In this document: piece by piece, positions 46,949-55,682 of the stretch
Position numbering within the stretch: the first letter of the stretch is position 1
How the letters are laid out: every line of letters begins with the position of its first letter
Origin: Bdellovibrionales bacterium
GTDB lineage: Bacteria; Bdellovibrionota; Bdellovibrionia; Bdellovibrionales; UBA1609
Direction of reading: 5' to 3'
Length of the DNA: 64,000 bases
Assembly (NCBI GenBank): GCA_016714165.1
Contig: JADJNU010000001.1
Location: 2,108,001-2,172,000, forward strand
Made by a program: the position numbers and the translations under genes
The notes under the pieces: generated by a model
Told to the model about the DNA's origin: nothing
The model's input: the letters and a program-made list of their open reading frames with translations, nothing else
Database searches by the model: none

Positions 46949-47721
46949 TAAAAAAGAAGGAAATATCACCCATTCATGACTCAATTTCAGGAATCATAGG
47001 ATTCTCAACCTTGATAGCTCAAACCTTGGGTCGAACTATTTCTCCCCCGTTTCGTCCCAAGGATATCCTTCGCCAAATCGTGTTTGTTGCTTACGAAAGC
47101 ACACCCATTGTCGTCTTCTGTGTCAGCTTCGCGGCCGTCGTGACGATCATTGAGGCCAGTTTTCACATGAAGCTCGTCATAAAAAACGATGCTTTGGTTC
47201 CAGGCTTCGCGGCCCTTCTCATACTTCGCGAACTGGGCGCCGTGGTATCAGCCCTATTGGTCACATCTCGCGTTGGTGCAGGACTCGCCGCAGAAGTCGC
47301 CAGCATGCGAGTCACCGAACAAATCGATGCCCTCCGAATGCTCGGAATTGACCCCGTCCGATTTCTGGTCGTCCCCAGATTTGTCGCATGCATCATCGGA
47401 GGAATTCTACTGAGCGTAATCGCCAATCTCGTCTGCCTCCTTTGCGCGATGATTGTCAGCCAAGCGAGTCTCGGATATTCTCTCGGCAGCTTTTTGATGT
47501 CCATGCGGACTTTCGTAAGTTTTCAAGATCTCATATTTTCCACGGTCAAGGGGGCCTGTTTCGGCGCCACGATCCCATTGTTTAGTTGTTTTTATGGGTT
47601 CCGCTGTAAACCAGGAGCAGAAGGCGTCGGCCTGGCCACCACAAGTAGTGTAGTTTCAACATCTGTAGCCATAATTATTATTGATTTTGTACTTTCTTGG
47701 TTGTTCACTCATTTTTACTAG
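46945..47721 (+). CDS. MlaE-type permease 2 of the MCE transporter
   Basis: 258 residues; TTG 46945 overlaps the TGA of permease 1. It carries the same MlaE block (LRELGAVVSALLVTSRVGAG, EVASMRVTEQIDAL) and comparable helices but is clearly divergent from permease 1. Two different permeases plus two different ATPases suggest a fully heteromeric core, unlike E. coli MlaFE (homodimers). Confidence 0.9.
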   Translation: MIKKKEISPIHDSISGIIGFSTLIAQTLGRTISPPFRPKDILRQIVFVAYESTPIVVFCVSFAAVVTIIEASFHMKLVIKNDALVPGFAALLILRELGAVVSALLVTSRVGAGLAAEVASMRVTEQIDALRMLGIDPVRFLVVPRFVACIIGGILLSVIANLVCLLCAMIVSQASLGYSLGSFLMSMRTFVSFQDLIFSTVKGACFGATIPLFSCFYGFRCKPGAEGVGLATTSSVVSTSVAIIIIDFVLSWLFTHFY

Positions 47722-47731
47722 GGACGGTGAT

Positions 47732-48508
47732 ATGAAAGCAGAAACTAAGGTCGGGATTTTATTTTTAGTGGCTGTCGCATTGGTGATAGCTTTCGCCTAT
47801 TTTCTTGGAGTTCTTAATCCATTCTCAAACACCTCCGATTTGACCGTGGCATATAATTTTGCCGGAGGAATTGAAGTGGGTTCACCCGTGCGAGTGATGG
47901 GAATCAAAGTCGGCAAGGTTAAGTCGATTGATTTTTCCCCTGATCTAAAAATGAAAAATGGGGAAGAAGTAAAGCTTAAGATTAGTATTCAAGTTGATAA
48001 AACTGCTTGGAAAACTCTGCGCCAGGACTCACGCTTTTACATCAATCTTGCGGGGGTCATTGGTGAGAAATTTTTGGAAATTACCCCTGGATCCTCAAGT
48101 CAGTCCGCTCTGGAGCCTGGAACTATTGTTCGAGGGGAAGATCCCCCACGCATCGATCAGCTCATTTCTCAAAGTTACGGGCTGGCCGGAAAAATAATCG
48201 AATTTGTCGACAAAAACCAGGGATCCGTGGTCGACACCATTGAAATGATGAATCGTTTAGTTACAAATTTGAATAAAACTCTCCAACTACTCGACAGGGC
48301 GACCTCAAACAAGGAAGCCGAAAAATTGGTCAAAAATCTCATCGTTATTTCAGACAACGTGGCGCACTTAACCCAGGATCTGCGAGGCCCTGAAGCTGAG
48401 AAAACGCTGGCCTTGCTCAATAAATTGATCTGGCGCCTCGAAAGTCTAGATAAAGGCGCGATCAAGAAATTTCTCCAAGAAGAAGGCATCAAAGCTAAGT
48501 TATTTTGA
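47732..48508 (+). CDS. MlaD-type MCE-domain protein
   Basis: 258 residues from ATG 47732: one N-terminal membrane helix (about 7-25), an MCE domain (GGIEVGSPVRVMGIKVGKV, about 45-125) and a helical C-terminal region (about 150-258) longer than that of E. coli MlaD (183 residues total). By family it forms a hexameric ring carrying phospholipid across the periplasm. The only MCE gene of this operon. Confidence 0.9.
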   Translation: MKAETKVGILFLVAVALVIAFAYFLGVLNPFSNTSDLTVAYNFAGGIEVGSPVRVMGIKVGKVKSIDFSPDLKMKNGEEVKLKISIQVDKTAWKTLRQDSRFYINLAGVIGEKFLEITPGSSSQSALEPGTIVRGEDPPRIDQLISQSYGLAGKIIEFVDKNQGSVVDTIEMMNRLVTNLNKTLQLLDRATSNKEAEKLVKNLIVISDNVAHLTQDLRGPEAEKTLALLNKLIWRLESLDKGAIKKFLQEEGIKAKLF

Positions 48509-48520
48509 TAAGGAGCCCAG

Positions 48521-49135
48521 ATGGTCAAATTTTCTCCCCGTCTCTTCGCGCTCTTGCTTGTGGGTTTTATCTCCACCCAGGCACACTCGGCCATTCTTCT
48601 AGAAGAGGGCTCCCGAAGCGTCATCAGCCAAATCCATATTCCTCGCGAACCTGACGGTTTTTCTCTCAGAAACCACAGAAAGGTGGGAGTTGGTCTAATT
48701 GGATCCGGAGTATGGGGAATTCTTGGCGCCCACCTCGAGTTGAATTTCTCAAGCGAGTTTAGCTTACAGGGCGGTGTTGGATTTGGAGAGGGGTATCAGA
48801 CCTTTGTGACTCAAATCCGGAGATACATTTCGGGTATTTCCTTCCTCCCTTATATTGCCGGAGGGATTGGACGTTGGTACACGGTGGGAACTGGAAAAGG
48901 CGAAATACAGCGAACAAACCCAGGTTTTCTCGCCGATCGCTTTTTGAGCCAACATGAGAGAAAAACGGGACAGTTTTCTGAAATTTTTCTATTTCCAACG
49001 CTGGGAATCCAATATCTCCAACTGGGTGGAGAGTGGTCGGGATCTTCAGTTTTCGCTGAAATCAGTCTTTTGGTTGATATTGAGGATCTTGTTCTCACTC
49101 CTACTGGCGCTCTCGGATACACCTACTTTTTCTAA
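48521..49135 (+). CDS. Small outer-membrane beta-barrel protein linked to the MCE operon
   Basis: 204 residues with signal peptide (about 1-24, THSA or AHSA region) and alternating strands rich in Gly/aromatics (GVGLIGSGVWGI, LQGGVGFGEGYQT), ending YTYFF, an aromatic C-terminus typical for BAM substrates. It starts 12 bp after mlaD and may be the outer-membrane partner of the transporter; that role is inferred from position only. Confidence 0.6.
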   Translation: MVKFSPRLFALLLVGFISTQAHSAILLEEGSRSVISQIHIPREPDGFSLRNHRKVGVGLIGSGVWGILGAHLELNFSSEFSLQGGVGFGEGYQTFVTQIRRYISGISFLPYIAGGIGRWYTVGTGKGEIQRTNPGFLADRFLSQHERKTGQFSEIFLFPTLGIQYLQLGGEWSGSSVFAEISLLVDIEDLVLTPTGALGYTYFF

Positions 49136-49164
49136 AGTTCTCCCAAAATGCCTCCCCAATGAGA

Positions 49165-49200
49165 TCAAAAAACAAAAGCCCCTGGGATAACCCAAGGGCT
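49165..49200 (-). terminator. Rho-independent terminator of the lysine-rich gene
   Basis: On the minus strand AGCCCTTGGG-TTAT-CCCAGGGGCT (49200-49177) folds to a 10-bp stem with one mismatch, followed by TTTTGTTTTTT. It ends transcripts of the small gene at 49227; it may also act bidirectionally for the convergent barrel gene. Confidence 0.75.
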
Positions 49201-49226
49201 CTCGTATGAGAAGCAAAAAACGAAGC

Positions 49227-49319
49227 TTACTTCTTTTTACGAGAAGTTTTCTTTGCTGCTTTCTTTTTAGTAGCTTTCTTAGCGACTTTTTTTGCTGCTT
49301 TTTTTCTCTTCTTAGCCAT
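49227..49319 (-). CDS. 30-residue lysine-rich histone H1-like protein
   Basis: ATG 49319 with a perfect AGGAGG (49323-49328) upstream, TAA at 49227, strong terminator beyond. The 30 residues are Met, Ala, then Lys/Ala/Arg/Thr only with a few Val/Ser: MAKKRKKAAKK, VAKKATKKK, AAKKTSRKKK. This is the composition of bacterial histone H1-like C-terminal domains (KAAKK repeats), which bind DNA without a fold. The complete expression signals support a real gene despite its size. Confidence 0.7.
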   Translation of the reverse strand: MAKKRKKAAKKVAKKATKKKAAKKTSRKKK

Positions 49320-49447
49320 GTCTCCTCCTAGGATGAACTTACTTTGTTGTTTACCTTTGTTGGTAACAATCAAAAGTTTACCTGCGTGACATCTATCGTC
49401 AATAGAAAAAATAATCTTGAGCTTTTTTTTTGCATTTTTATTTCCAC

Positions 49448-50206
49448 ATGGACGCTTTGATTATCATATTTCGCCTTTTTCAAATGATGTCCGCATATCT
49501 TTTCGTCATCCGAATCTTCGGACAAATACAACGTCAACATTTTATCAGCAAGGATGCGCTGACAAAAATTGGCACCTCATCGATTATTTTAATTCTGATC
49601 ATTGAAGCACTTCCGCTGCCCAACGAAATCTGGAGATGGTTACTTTTATTTTCCACGTTATTGCTCTTTTATTTCTCAGTTCAATTTGTCATTTTTCAGA
49701 GGGAAAAATCTTTTCAGGATAAATTTATATTTTGTCTGGATCGCTTGCTCATTTTGTTGCGAACGGGTTCAGGATTTCGATCCGCTTTTGATAAAATAGT
49801 TGAGGAGGAAATTGGTTTCAACAAAGCTAAACTCACGCAAATTCGATCGTCTGTTGTTTTTTCACAACACAAAAATGGGCTGTCTTTTGGGAACAATTGG
49901 ACTGAAACAATGAGAGAACTTCAGCGTGCTCACTCGAATTCCCACGAATCGCTGCGACGAATTGAAAATTTGCGAAGAAAGATGAAGATGGAACGCGAAT
50001 TTCGACATAAGTCCGGACAAATTCTTTTTCAGATGCGCATTCAGGCATGGATTCTTGCGGGTTTATATCTTGCACTGCTCGTTCACGTTCTTTTTCGTGA
50101 TGGCTTTAAGCTTCACCTGAGATGGATCGTTCTGTCATTTGTGATGTTTATCATCGGACTTCTATGGACACTAAACATAGGCCGGAGGATTAAGTGGAAG
50201 ATCTAG
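49448..50206 (+). CDS. TadB-like membrane protein (second, divergent set)
   Basis: 252 residues from ATG 49448 (weak Shine-Dalgarno). N-terminal helices (about 30-80), a cytoplasmic part with LLILLRTGSGFRSAFDKIVEEE resembling the T2SF domain (LLRTGSGFRSAF), a charged helix and two C-terminal helices (about 195-245). It resembles TadB but is divergent. The next gene resembles TadC and overlaps it. Confidence 0.55.
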   Translation: MDALIIIFRLFQMMSAYLFVIRIFGQIQRQHFISKDALTKIGTSSIILILIIEALPLPNEIWRWLLLFSTLLLFYFSVQFVIFQREKSFQDKFIFCLDRLLILLRTGSGFRSAFDKIVEEEIGFNKAKLTQIRSSVVFSQHKNGLSFGNNWTETMRELQRAHSNSHESLRRIENLRRKMKMEREFRHKSGQILFQMRIQAWILAGLYLALLVHVLFRDGFKLHLRWIVLSFVMFIIGLLWTLNIGRRIKWKI

Positions 50207-50628
50207 CTCCTCCGTTGCGATTCATATTGACCTTGCGAATGAGCATCGAAAACGGAAATTCAGTTCAAACTTCAATTCGCCAATTCATCGAAGAATATCC
50301 AGGAAATTCCATTTCCTATCTTCTCGAACTTTGGCTGGCCGATTCAAAGCACAATCAAGCTCTCCAGCTCAAGGAATCCCCTCACTGGACATCTTGGAGA
50401 CAAATCGTCTTGGATCTTGTTAGCCTCGGCTTAAAGGGCGTCCCCATATTGGAAGATGTAAAGCAAATCGAGAAAGATCTCGCCCTTGCCTGTGACGAAC
50501 AAATATCAAAAACTCTCCAGACACTCCCCTTCATCGCCTTAATTCCCGTTCTATTTTTACAATTTCCAGCCTATCTTGTCCTTCTCCTTGGACCCTGGCT
50601 CACAGAGTTATTGAGCCAGCTCAAATGA
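50194..50628 (+). CDS. TadC-like membrane protein (second set)
   Basis: 144 residues; GTG 50194 lies inside the TadB-like gene with GGAGG (50183-50187) upstream. It contains LRMSIENGNSVQTSIRQF, similar to T2SF GxSxxxAl segments, and two C-terminal hydrophobic helices. About half the length of TadC. Together with the previous gene it may provide the TadC function missing from the main pilus operon. Confidence 0.5.
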   Translation: MEDLAPPLRFILTLRMSIENGNSVQTSIRQFIEEYPGNSISYLLELWLADSKHNQALQLKESPHWTSWRQIVLDLVSLGLKGVPILEDVKQIEKDLALACDEQISKTLQTLPFIALIPVLFLQFPAYLVLLLGPWLTELLSQLK

Positions 50629-51026
50629 AGACTTCCATCCACTATATTCTTTTTTGGGGATTCATTTGGATTACGAAATCTGAAGGAATCGCCTTGGCCA
50701 GGATAACCGATCAGGAAGTGGCAAACTACCTATGCAAGAAACAGACGGAGGAGGGACGCACACCTGTGGCCTGTTGGCGGCAACAAGAGTTTGTTCCCGA
50801 AGGGCCGGAAATCCGCTTCCTGTGTGACTTTGATCGCTTGAAGCAACTTTCCATTCCAGAGTTAAAACAGATTCTAGAGTTGAAGACCCTGGACGCTCGT
50901 TGCCTCCAGCTGGCACAACGAGCACTCGACCGCAGAACTTACCTGACGGAGGGCCTCATAAAAAACTCAAACCGTACGACAAATAAGGGAGGGTCCTCAA
51001 TACCAAGCATTTGGCAAGATAATTGA
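50625..51026 (+). CDS. Secreted protein with conserved-looking Cys residues
   Basis: 133 residues; ATG overlaps the stop of the TadC-like gene. Signal-like N-terminus (about 1-24, IALA-RI). Four Cys (KKQTEEGRTPVACW region: C37, C50, C67, C93 approximately) could form disulfides. Unknown family; co-operonic with the TadB/C-like pair, so perhaps an exported part of the same apparatus. Confidence 0.5.
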   Translation: MKTSIHYILFWGFIWITKSEGIALARITDQEVANYLCKKQTEEGRTPVACWRQQEFVPEGPEIRFLCDFDRLKQLSIPELKQILELKTLDARCLQLAQRALDRRTYLTEGLIKNSNRTTNKGGSSIPSIWQDN

Positions 51027-51108
51027 GAGTTCCTCGAACGACGAGTCAGAGCTTGATGAAACGCCCCCCTGTTAGGTAACGATAAGGCTTGATGGGAGAG
51101 GAGGAAAG

Positions 51109-51312
51109 GTGAATCCAGATCAATTGAAGGTTGAAAATCTTGAGGCTCTCGTAGAAGAGCTCTTAAAGGCAGCCCCCGAAGAGAAATTGGTAGAAGAGCG
51201 AATGAGGTTAACTGGGATCCCCTATTCCACAGACCCCATCGAACGAATTAACCTGGTCCTGCGGGCTCTCCATTTTGACGAGAGCGACGGGCAGAGCAAA
51301 GGCGAAAAATGA
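51109..51312 (+). CDS. Small acidic protein, unknown
   Basis: 67 residues from GTG 51109 with a GAGAGGAGG Shine-Dalgarno. Helical, Glu/Leu-rich (LEALVEELLKAAPEEKLVEERM). Its end overlaps the start of the PLP enzyme gene by 4 bases, so it is co-translated with it. No family recognised. Confidence 0.55.
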   Translation: MNPDQLKVENLEALVEELLKAAPEEKLVEERMRLTGIPYSTDPIERINLVLRALHFDESDGQSKGEK

Positions 51313-52469
51313 AGCGAGCAGTCGAATTGGGATTTGAAACAAGAGCCATCCATAGCGGACAATCTCCGGATCCAACGACAGGGGCTATCATGACCCCTCT
51401 CTATTTGTCCTCCACTTATGTGCAAGAATCTCCCGGAAAGCACAGAGGCTACGAATACAGTCGAACCTCGAACCCAACTCGGAAGGCCTTTGAAAATTGC
51501 ATAGCTTCTCTTGAGGGCGGAAAGCACGGCTTCGCTTTTGCTTCAGGCTGCGCGGCTGCAACGGTTATTATGCATTTACTCAAAACCGGAGATCATGTCA
51601 TTGCTGGAGATGACATGTATGGGGGGAGTTTCCGCCTTTTTGATAAGGTCATTCGGCACTTTGGTATAGAATTCAGCTTTGTTGATCTCACGAATCCAAT
51701 CTGTTTTGAGGAATCCATTCGACCAAATACAAAACTGATCTGGCTGGAGACCCCAACCAATCCAATGCTCAAGTTGACTGACATTGGCGCACTCACCGCT
51801 ATTTGCCAAAAGCACAATATATTGTCGGCCGTGGACAATACATTTATGAGTCCCTATTTTCAAAATCCACTCGCCTTGGGCGCAGATATGGTGGTTCACT
51901 CGACGACTAAATATATTAGCGGACACAGCGATATCGTGGGTGGAGTGATTGTTACTTCGCGGGATGATCTGGCAGAAAAACTTGCCTTCCTGAGTAACTC
52001 AATGGGCCCTGTAGGTTCGGCATTTGATGCCTTTCTTTCCTTGCGAAGCCTCAAGACGCTCGCCATAAGAATGAGAGCCCACGAAGAAAATGCTCAAGTT
52101 CTTGCTAACTTGCTAGAAAACCATCCAAAAGTTGAAAAAGTTCTCTATCCTGGTTTGGCCTCTCATCCCCAGCATGACCTCGCAAAGAGGCAGATGCGGG
52201 GTTTTGGAGGAATGATCACTCTCTATATAAAAGGAGGACTTGAGCCCGCTCGCAGATTTCTAGAGTCTGTTAAAATTTTCTCATTGGCAGAGAGTTTAGG
52301 GGGAGTGGAATCACTGATTGAACATCCAGCGATCATGACTCATGCAAGCGTGCCTCCCGAAATCCGAAGGTCCTTAGGCATCGATGACGGCCTGGTGCGC
52401 TTAAGCGTGGGGATAGAAACCCTAAGTGATTTGATCCAGGACCTCGAACAAGCGCTTGATAAAATTTAA
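51309..52469 (+). CDS. Cys/Met metabolism PLP enzyme (cystathionine gamma-synthase/lyase family)
   Basis: 386 residues, complete. Signature segments: ETRAIHSGQSPDPTTGAI near the start, YEYSRTSNPTR, FASGCAAATVIMHLL, TPTNPML, and the PLP Lys in STTKYISGHSD (about 202). C-terminal SLGGVESLIEHPA is typical. Sequence alone does not decide synthase (metB) versus lyase (mgl/cgl/metC). Ends 100 bp before tRNA-Phe. Confidence 0.9.
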   Translation: MKRAVELGFETRAIHSGQSPDPTTGAIMTPLYLSSTYVQESPGKHRGYEYSRTSNPTRKAFENCIASLEGGKHGFAFASGCAAATVIMHLLKTGDHVIAGDDMYGGSFRLFDKVIRHFGIEFSFVDLTNPICFEESIRPNTKLIWLETPTNPMLKLTDIGALTAICQKHNILSAVDNTFMSPYFQNPLALGADMVVHSTTKYISGHSDIVGGVIVTSRDDLAEKLAFLSNSMGPVGSAFDAFLSLRSLKTLAIRMRAHEENAQVLANLLENHPKVEKVLYPGLASHPQHDLAKRQMRGFGGMITLYIKGGLEPARRFLESVKIFSLAESLGGVESLIEHPAIMTHASVPPEIRRSLGIDDGLVRLSVGIETLSDLIQDLEQALDKI

Positions 52470-52569
52470 GCCGCGCCGCTTCAGTCATTTTAATGGGGCT
52501 TAGGTTTGACAGTTCCCAATGTAACGGCATAAGTATAACTCTCATTTTTTTCTGCTGTTTAAGCGCCGT

Positions 52570-52645
<76 letters not shown>

Positions 52646-52673
52646 TTTTTTAAGGTTCAAGCAACTTTTTTTC

Positions 52674-53693
52674 ATGACTGAAACAAGCCTCCTCAAATAT
52701 CTGCAAGATAATCCATTCCTCCTTGCACCAATGGCCGGGATTACTGACTGCGCCTTTCGTTCCTTTATGAGAGAAATGGGTTGCGGAGCCGTCATCACCG
52801 AATTGGTCTCGGCCAACGGGCTTCATTATGAAAGCACCAGAACCGGACAACTCATGAAGTTTGAAGAGTCTCAAAGGCCCGTTGGAATCCAACTATTTGG
52901 TGAAAATATTGGACATTTGGCCGAGGCCGCGAAGTTAACAGAGAGCTTGGGAGTGGATTTTGTCGATCTTAACTTTGGTTGTCCCGTTCCTAAAGTTGTC
53001 AATAAGGGAGCTGGATCTGGTGTCCTTCGGGACCTGAATCATCTCTCAAGAATTTTGGCTGCAGTCAAGAAAGCCGTCAGTATCCCCGTCACCATAAAAA
53101 TTCGCACAGGATGGGATGAAAAGAATCGAAACTCGGCCGAAGTTGTGCGCATCGCAAGCGAAGAAGGAATCACCTGGGTCACAATACACGGACGAACTCG
53201 ATCCGCTGGCTATTCGGGCAAGGCCGACTGGGAATATATCTCTGATGTCAAAAGAATGAGTTCCCTTCCTGTTATTGGAAACGGTGACCTCACTTCTGCA
53301 AGTACCGCTGTCGCAAGGCTCCAATCCTCACGCTGCGATGCTGTGATGATCGGAAGGGGATGCCTGAAGAATCCCTGGATTTTCCGTGAAGCAGCTTCTC
53401 TCTTTCGAGGCGAATCACAACCTATCGACCGAGATTTTGGTTTAATTTTTCAAAATTTATGCGCTCACTTGGAATCTCATTTTCCCGAAAGGATCGTCCT
53501 CCTTCAATTGAAGAAACTAGCTGGATGGTTTTCTGCGGGCTATCCAGATTCCAGTCGGTTTCGACGAGAATTATTCTCAAGCAAAGAGAAAGTTGAATTA
53601 AAAGATCGCATTGGGCTCTATTTTGATTCTGTAAAAGAATTGGTGCAGGCGGATACGGGTGAAGAAGCTTTTCTGATGGGCGGTCATGGCTAG
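52674..53693 (+). CDS. dus: tRNA-dihydrouridine synthase (DusB-like)
   Basis: 339 residues from ATG 52674; a longer frame would start inside the tRNA. FMN TIM-barrel: FLLAPMAGITDCAFR at the N-terminus, DLNFGCPVPKVV with the catalytic-type Cys (about 102), KIRTGW, and GRTRSAGYSG, GRGCLKNPWIF. It reduces D-loop uridines. Following tRNA-Phe directly, it may share its transcript. Confidence 0.93.
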   Translation: MTETSLLKYLQDNPFLLAPMAGITDCAFRSFMREMGCGAVITELVSANGLHYESTRTGQLMKFEESQRPVGIQLFGENIGHLAEAAKLTESLGVDFVDLNFGCPVPKVVNKGAGSGVLRDLNHLSRILAAVKKAVSIPVTIKIRTGWDEKNRNSAEVVRIASEEGITWVTIHGRTRSAGYSGKADWEYISDVKRMSSLPVIGNGDLTSASTAVARLQSSRCDAVMIGRGCLKNPWIFREAASLFRGESQPIDRDFGLIFQNLCAHLESHFPERIVLLQLKKLAGWFSAGYPDSSRFRRELFSSKEKVELKDRIGLYFDSVKELVQADTGEEAFLMGGHG

Positions 53694-53764
53694 ACCTTTC
53701 TCTCTTAGATGTATTCACATTAAAATTCGACAGAAGTACTGGACCCTAGACCTCACCTCACATC

Positions 53765-53823
53765 ATCCCATCCCATCCCATCCCATCCCATCCCATCCCA
53801 TCCCATCCCATCCCATCCCATCC
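53765..53823 (+). repeat. Pentanucleotide microsatellite (ATCCC), 11.8 copies
   Basis: Eleven exact ATCCC units from 53765 to 53819 followed by ATCC. It lies between dus and the ABC-2 exporter genes, 20-25 bp upstream of a promoter-like pair of boxes. Perfect identity between units indicates active slippage. Confidence 0.95.
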
Positions 53824-53844
53824 GATTCTAATTCCGTTCAAGAC

Positions 53845-53874
53845 TTGGGATCAACTCATACTCTAGCATAGAAT
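53845..53874 (+). promoter_or_regulatory. Candidate promoter of the ABC-2 exporter genes
   Basis: TTGGGA (53845-53850), 18 bp, TAGAAT (53869-53874), about 75 bp before ATG 53950 and just downstream of the ATCCC array. Confidence 0.35.
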
Positions 53875-53949
53875 CCATTGCCGTTTTCTCCGGATGTGAG
53901 AAAATGAATTTACCTATTCAAAGCCGAAGGAAGAGAGCAGGATTTATCG

Positions 53950-54876
53950 ATGGCGGTGGTCATAGAAGCACGCAACCTAGTCAAAAGATTTTCTCATAAT
54001 AACAACACCGCAGTTAACGGTATGAATCTTCAGATCCGAGAAGGAGAGTGTTTCGGTATTCTTGGTCCAAAAGGAGCAGGAAAGACCTCAGCGATGAAAA
54101 TGATGTATTGCAATTCCCCCATTACTTCGGGAGAGCTCTTCGTTTTTGGATTAGATGTAAAAACCAATGCTCGCAAAATCAAAAGCCAGATTGGCGTGCT
54201 TCCAGAGGCCAATTCTCTGGATAACGAGTTCAGTGTTCTGGATAATTTGCTCGTCCACTCTCGCTACTTCGGCATACCTCAGAGGCAGGCCCGCACAAAG
54301 GCACGTGAACTGTTGCGATTCGTGCACTTGGAAGAGTTTGACGGCCGGCTGGTTGAATCTCTAAAAATAGGAATGCAGCGTCGCCTGGCTCTCGCGCGCT
54401 CTCTTATCAACAGTCCAAAAGTTGTCTTTTTGGACGAGCCCACTCAGGGGCTAGACATGCAGGAAAAACGATGGATTTCAGAAATTATTGGCCAATTGAA
54501 AGGCCAAGGCAAAGTGATTCTCTTGTCTACAGACCAATTGGAAGAAGCCGAAGATTTGTGCGATCGAGTCATGATCATTGACAAGGGAAAAATTCTTTGT
54601 GAAGGACCTCCTCTCACACTCATTCACAAATACGTTGGAGTTGAGGTGATTGAGTTTTACATTCCGATGGACGAAATGGAGTATTTTCTAAGAAAAGTAA
54701 GGGACAAATTCGAATATCAGGTCATGAATCAAAGACTTCGTTTGTTTATTAAACCCGGACAAAGCGGCAGAACCGTTATTCCCGACATTGAAAGTAATAA
54801 TATCGTCGTTAGAAAGGCCTCTCTAGAAGACGTTTTTCTAAGGATTGCTGGGTATGAATTACCGAAAGACAGGTGA
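53950..54876 (+). CDS. ABC-2 type transporter ATP-binding protein (NodI-like)
   Basis: 308 residues: Walker A GPKGAGKT (about 38-45), Q-loop, Walker B VVFLDEPTQGLD, and a C-terminal extension of 80 residues common in NodI/CcmA-type ATPases. The signature is atypical (LKIGMQRRLALA in place of LSGGM). It pairs with the permease that overlaps its stop (GTGA). Such systems export polysaccharides, lipooligosaccharides or drugs. Confidence 0.88.
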   Translation: MAVVIEARNLVKRFSHNNNTAVNGMNLQIREGECFGILGPKGAGKTSAMKMMYCNSPITSGELFVFGLDVKTNARKIKSQIGVLPEANSLDNEFSVLDNLLVHSRYFGIPQRQARTKARELLRFVHLEEFDGRLVESLKIGMQRRLALARSLINSPKVVFLDEPTQGLDMQEKRWISEIIGQLKGQGKVILLSTDQLEEAEDLCDRVMIIDKGKILCEGPPLTLIHKYVGVEVIEFYIPMDEMEYFLRKVRDKFEYQVMNQRLRLFIKPGQSGRTVIPDIESNNIVVRKASLEDVFLRIAGYELPKDR

Positions 54877-55682
54877 GAATGAAATTTGGAGGAAGACACA
54901 CAAATAATCTACTTACCATTCCGAACTGGAGCATGGGAGCCCTTGCTGTTTGGCATCGAAATCTCATTTGCTTCAGATATAGCATTCTTGTTTCAATTTT
55001 CTGGATTGCCTTTGAGCCGCTCATTTATCTTTTAGCAATTGGCTACGGATTGGGGTTTTTCGTTGAGGAGGTCGATGGGACCCCCTTTGTAAAGTTCTTC
55101 TTCCCGGCCCTCCTCGCATCCTCCGGAATGTTCGTCTCTTTTCTGGAGGGTTCCTATGGTGGTTTTTCCAAACTGACAACACAAAAGACCTACCAAGTCA
55201 TCTTGTTGGCTCCCATTGAGCCTGCCGAAATTGTCTTGGGAGAGATTTTGTGGGCGACCTCAAAGGGATTTCTGAGTTCCACAATTGTGGCCGCCGTGGG
55301 TGCTACGCAGGGACTGGTCGACACATGGCTAGTTCTGCCAGCCTTGTTTGTGGCTGCTCTCTTGTGCTGGGTATCCTCATCTTTCGGACTACTTCTCACA
55401 TCTTATGCGAAAACCTATGATTGGTTTATTTATGCGCAGTCAGGGTTCATGATTCCGATGTCATTGTTTTGCGGTACCTATTTCCCCCTTGAACATCTTC
55501 CCCCCTTTATCCAAAATCTCGCCTATCTTCTCCCTCTCACTCACGCCGTGATGGCGACTCGAGCACTCCTCACGGGAGAAATGCCCTCTATTATTTTTCT
55601 CAATCTTGGAATTCTTTTTGTAATTGGATTCTTACTATCCAACTGGGCAACTCATCGGCTCACAAAGCAGATATTCCACTAA
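54873..55682 (+). CDS. ABC-2 type permease (NodJ-like)
   Basis: 269 residues with six membrane helices; contains the ABC-2 segment ILLAPIEPAEIVLGEILWA and the C-terminal FCGTYFPLEHLPPFIQNLAYLLPLTHA block (cited as FPLEHLPPFIQ), typical of the NodJ/DrrB family. GTG 54873 overlaps the ATPase stop; ATG 54879 is an alternative. Convergent with mtgA. Confidence 0.88.
   Translation: MRMKFGGRHTNNLLTIPNWSMGALAVWHRNLICFRYSILVSIFWIAFEPLIYLLAIGYGLGFFVEEVDGTPFVKFFFPALLASSGMFVSFLEGSYGGFSKLTTQKTYQVILLAPIEPAEIVLGEILWATSKGFLSSTIVAAVGATQGLVDTWLVLPALFVAALLCWVSSSFGLLLTSYAKTYDWFIYAQSGFMIPMSLFCGTYFPLEHLPPFIQNLAYLLPLTHAVMATRALLTGEMPSIIFLNLGILFVIGFLLSNWATHRLTKQIFH

Noticed and set aside
53765..53823. CRISPR-like or coding repeat
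   Set aside because: Units are 5 bp with no spacers; the open frame across it has no start signal or protein logic.
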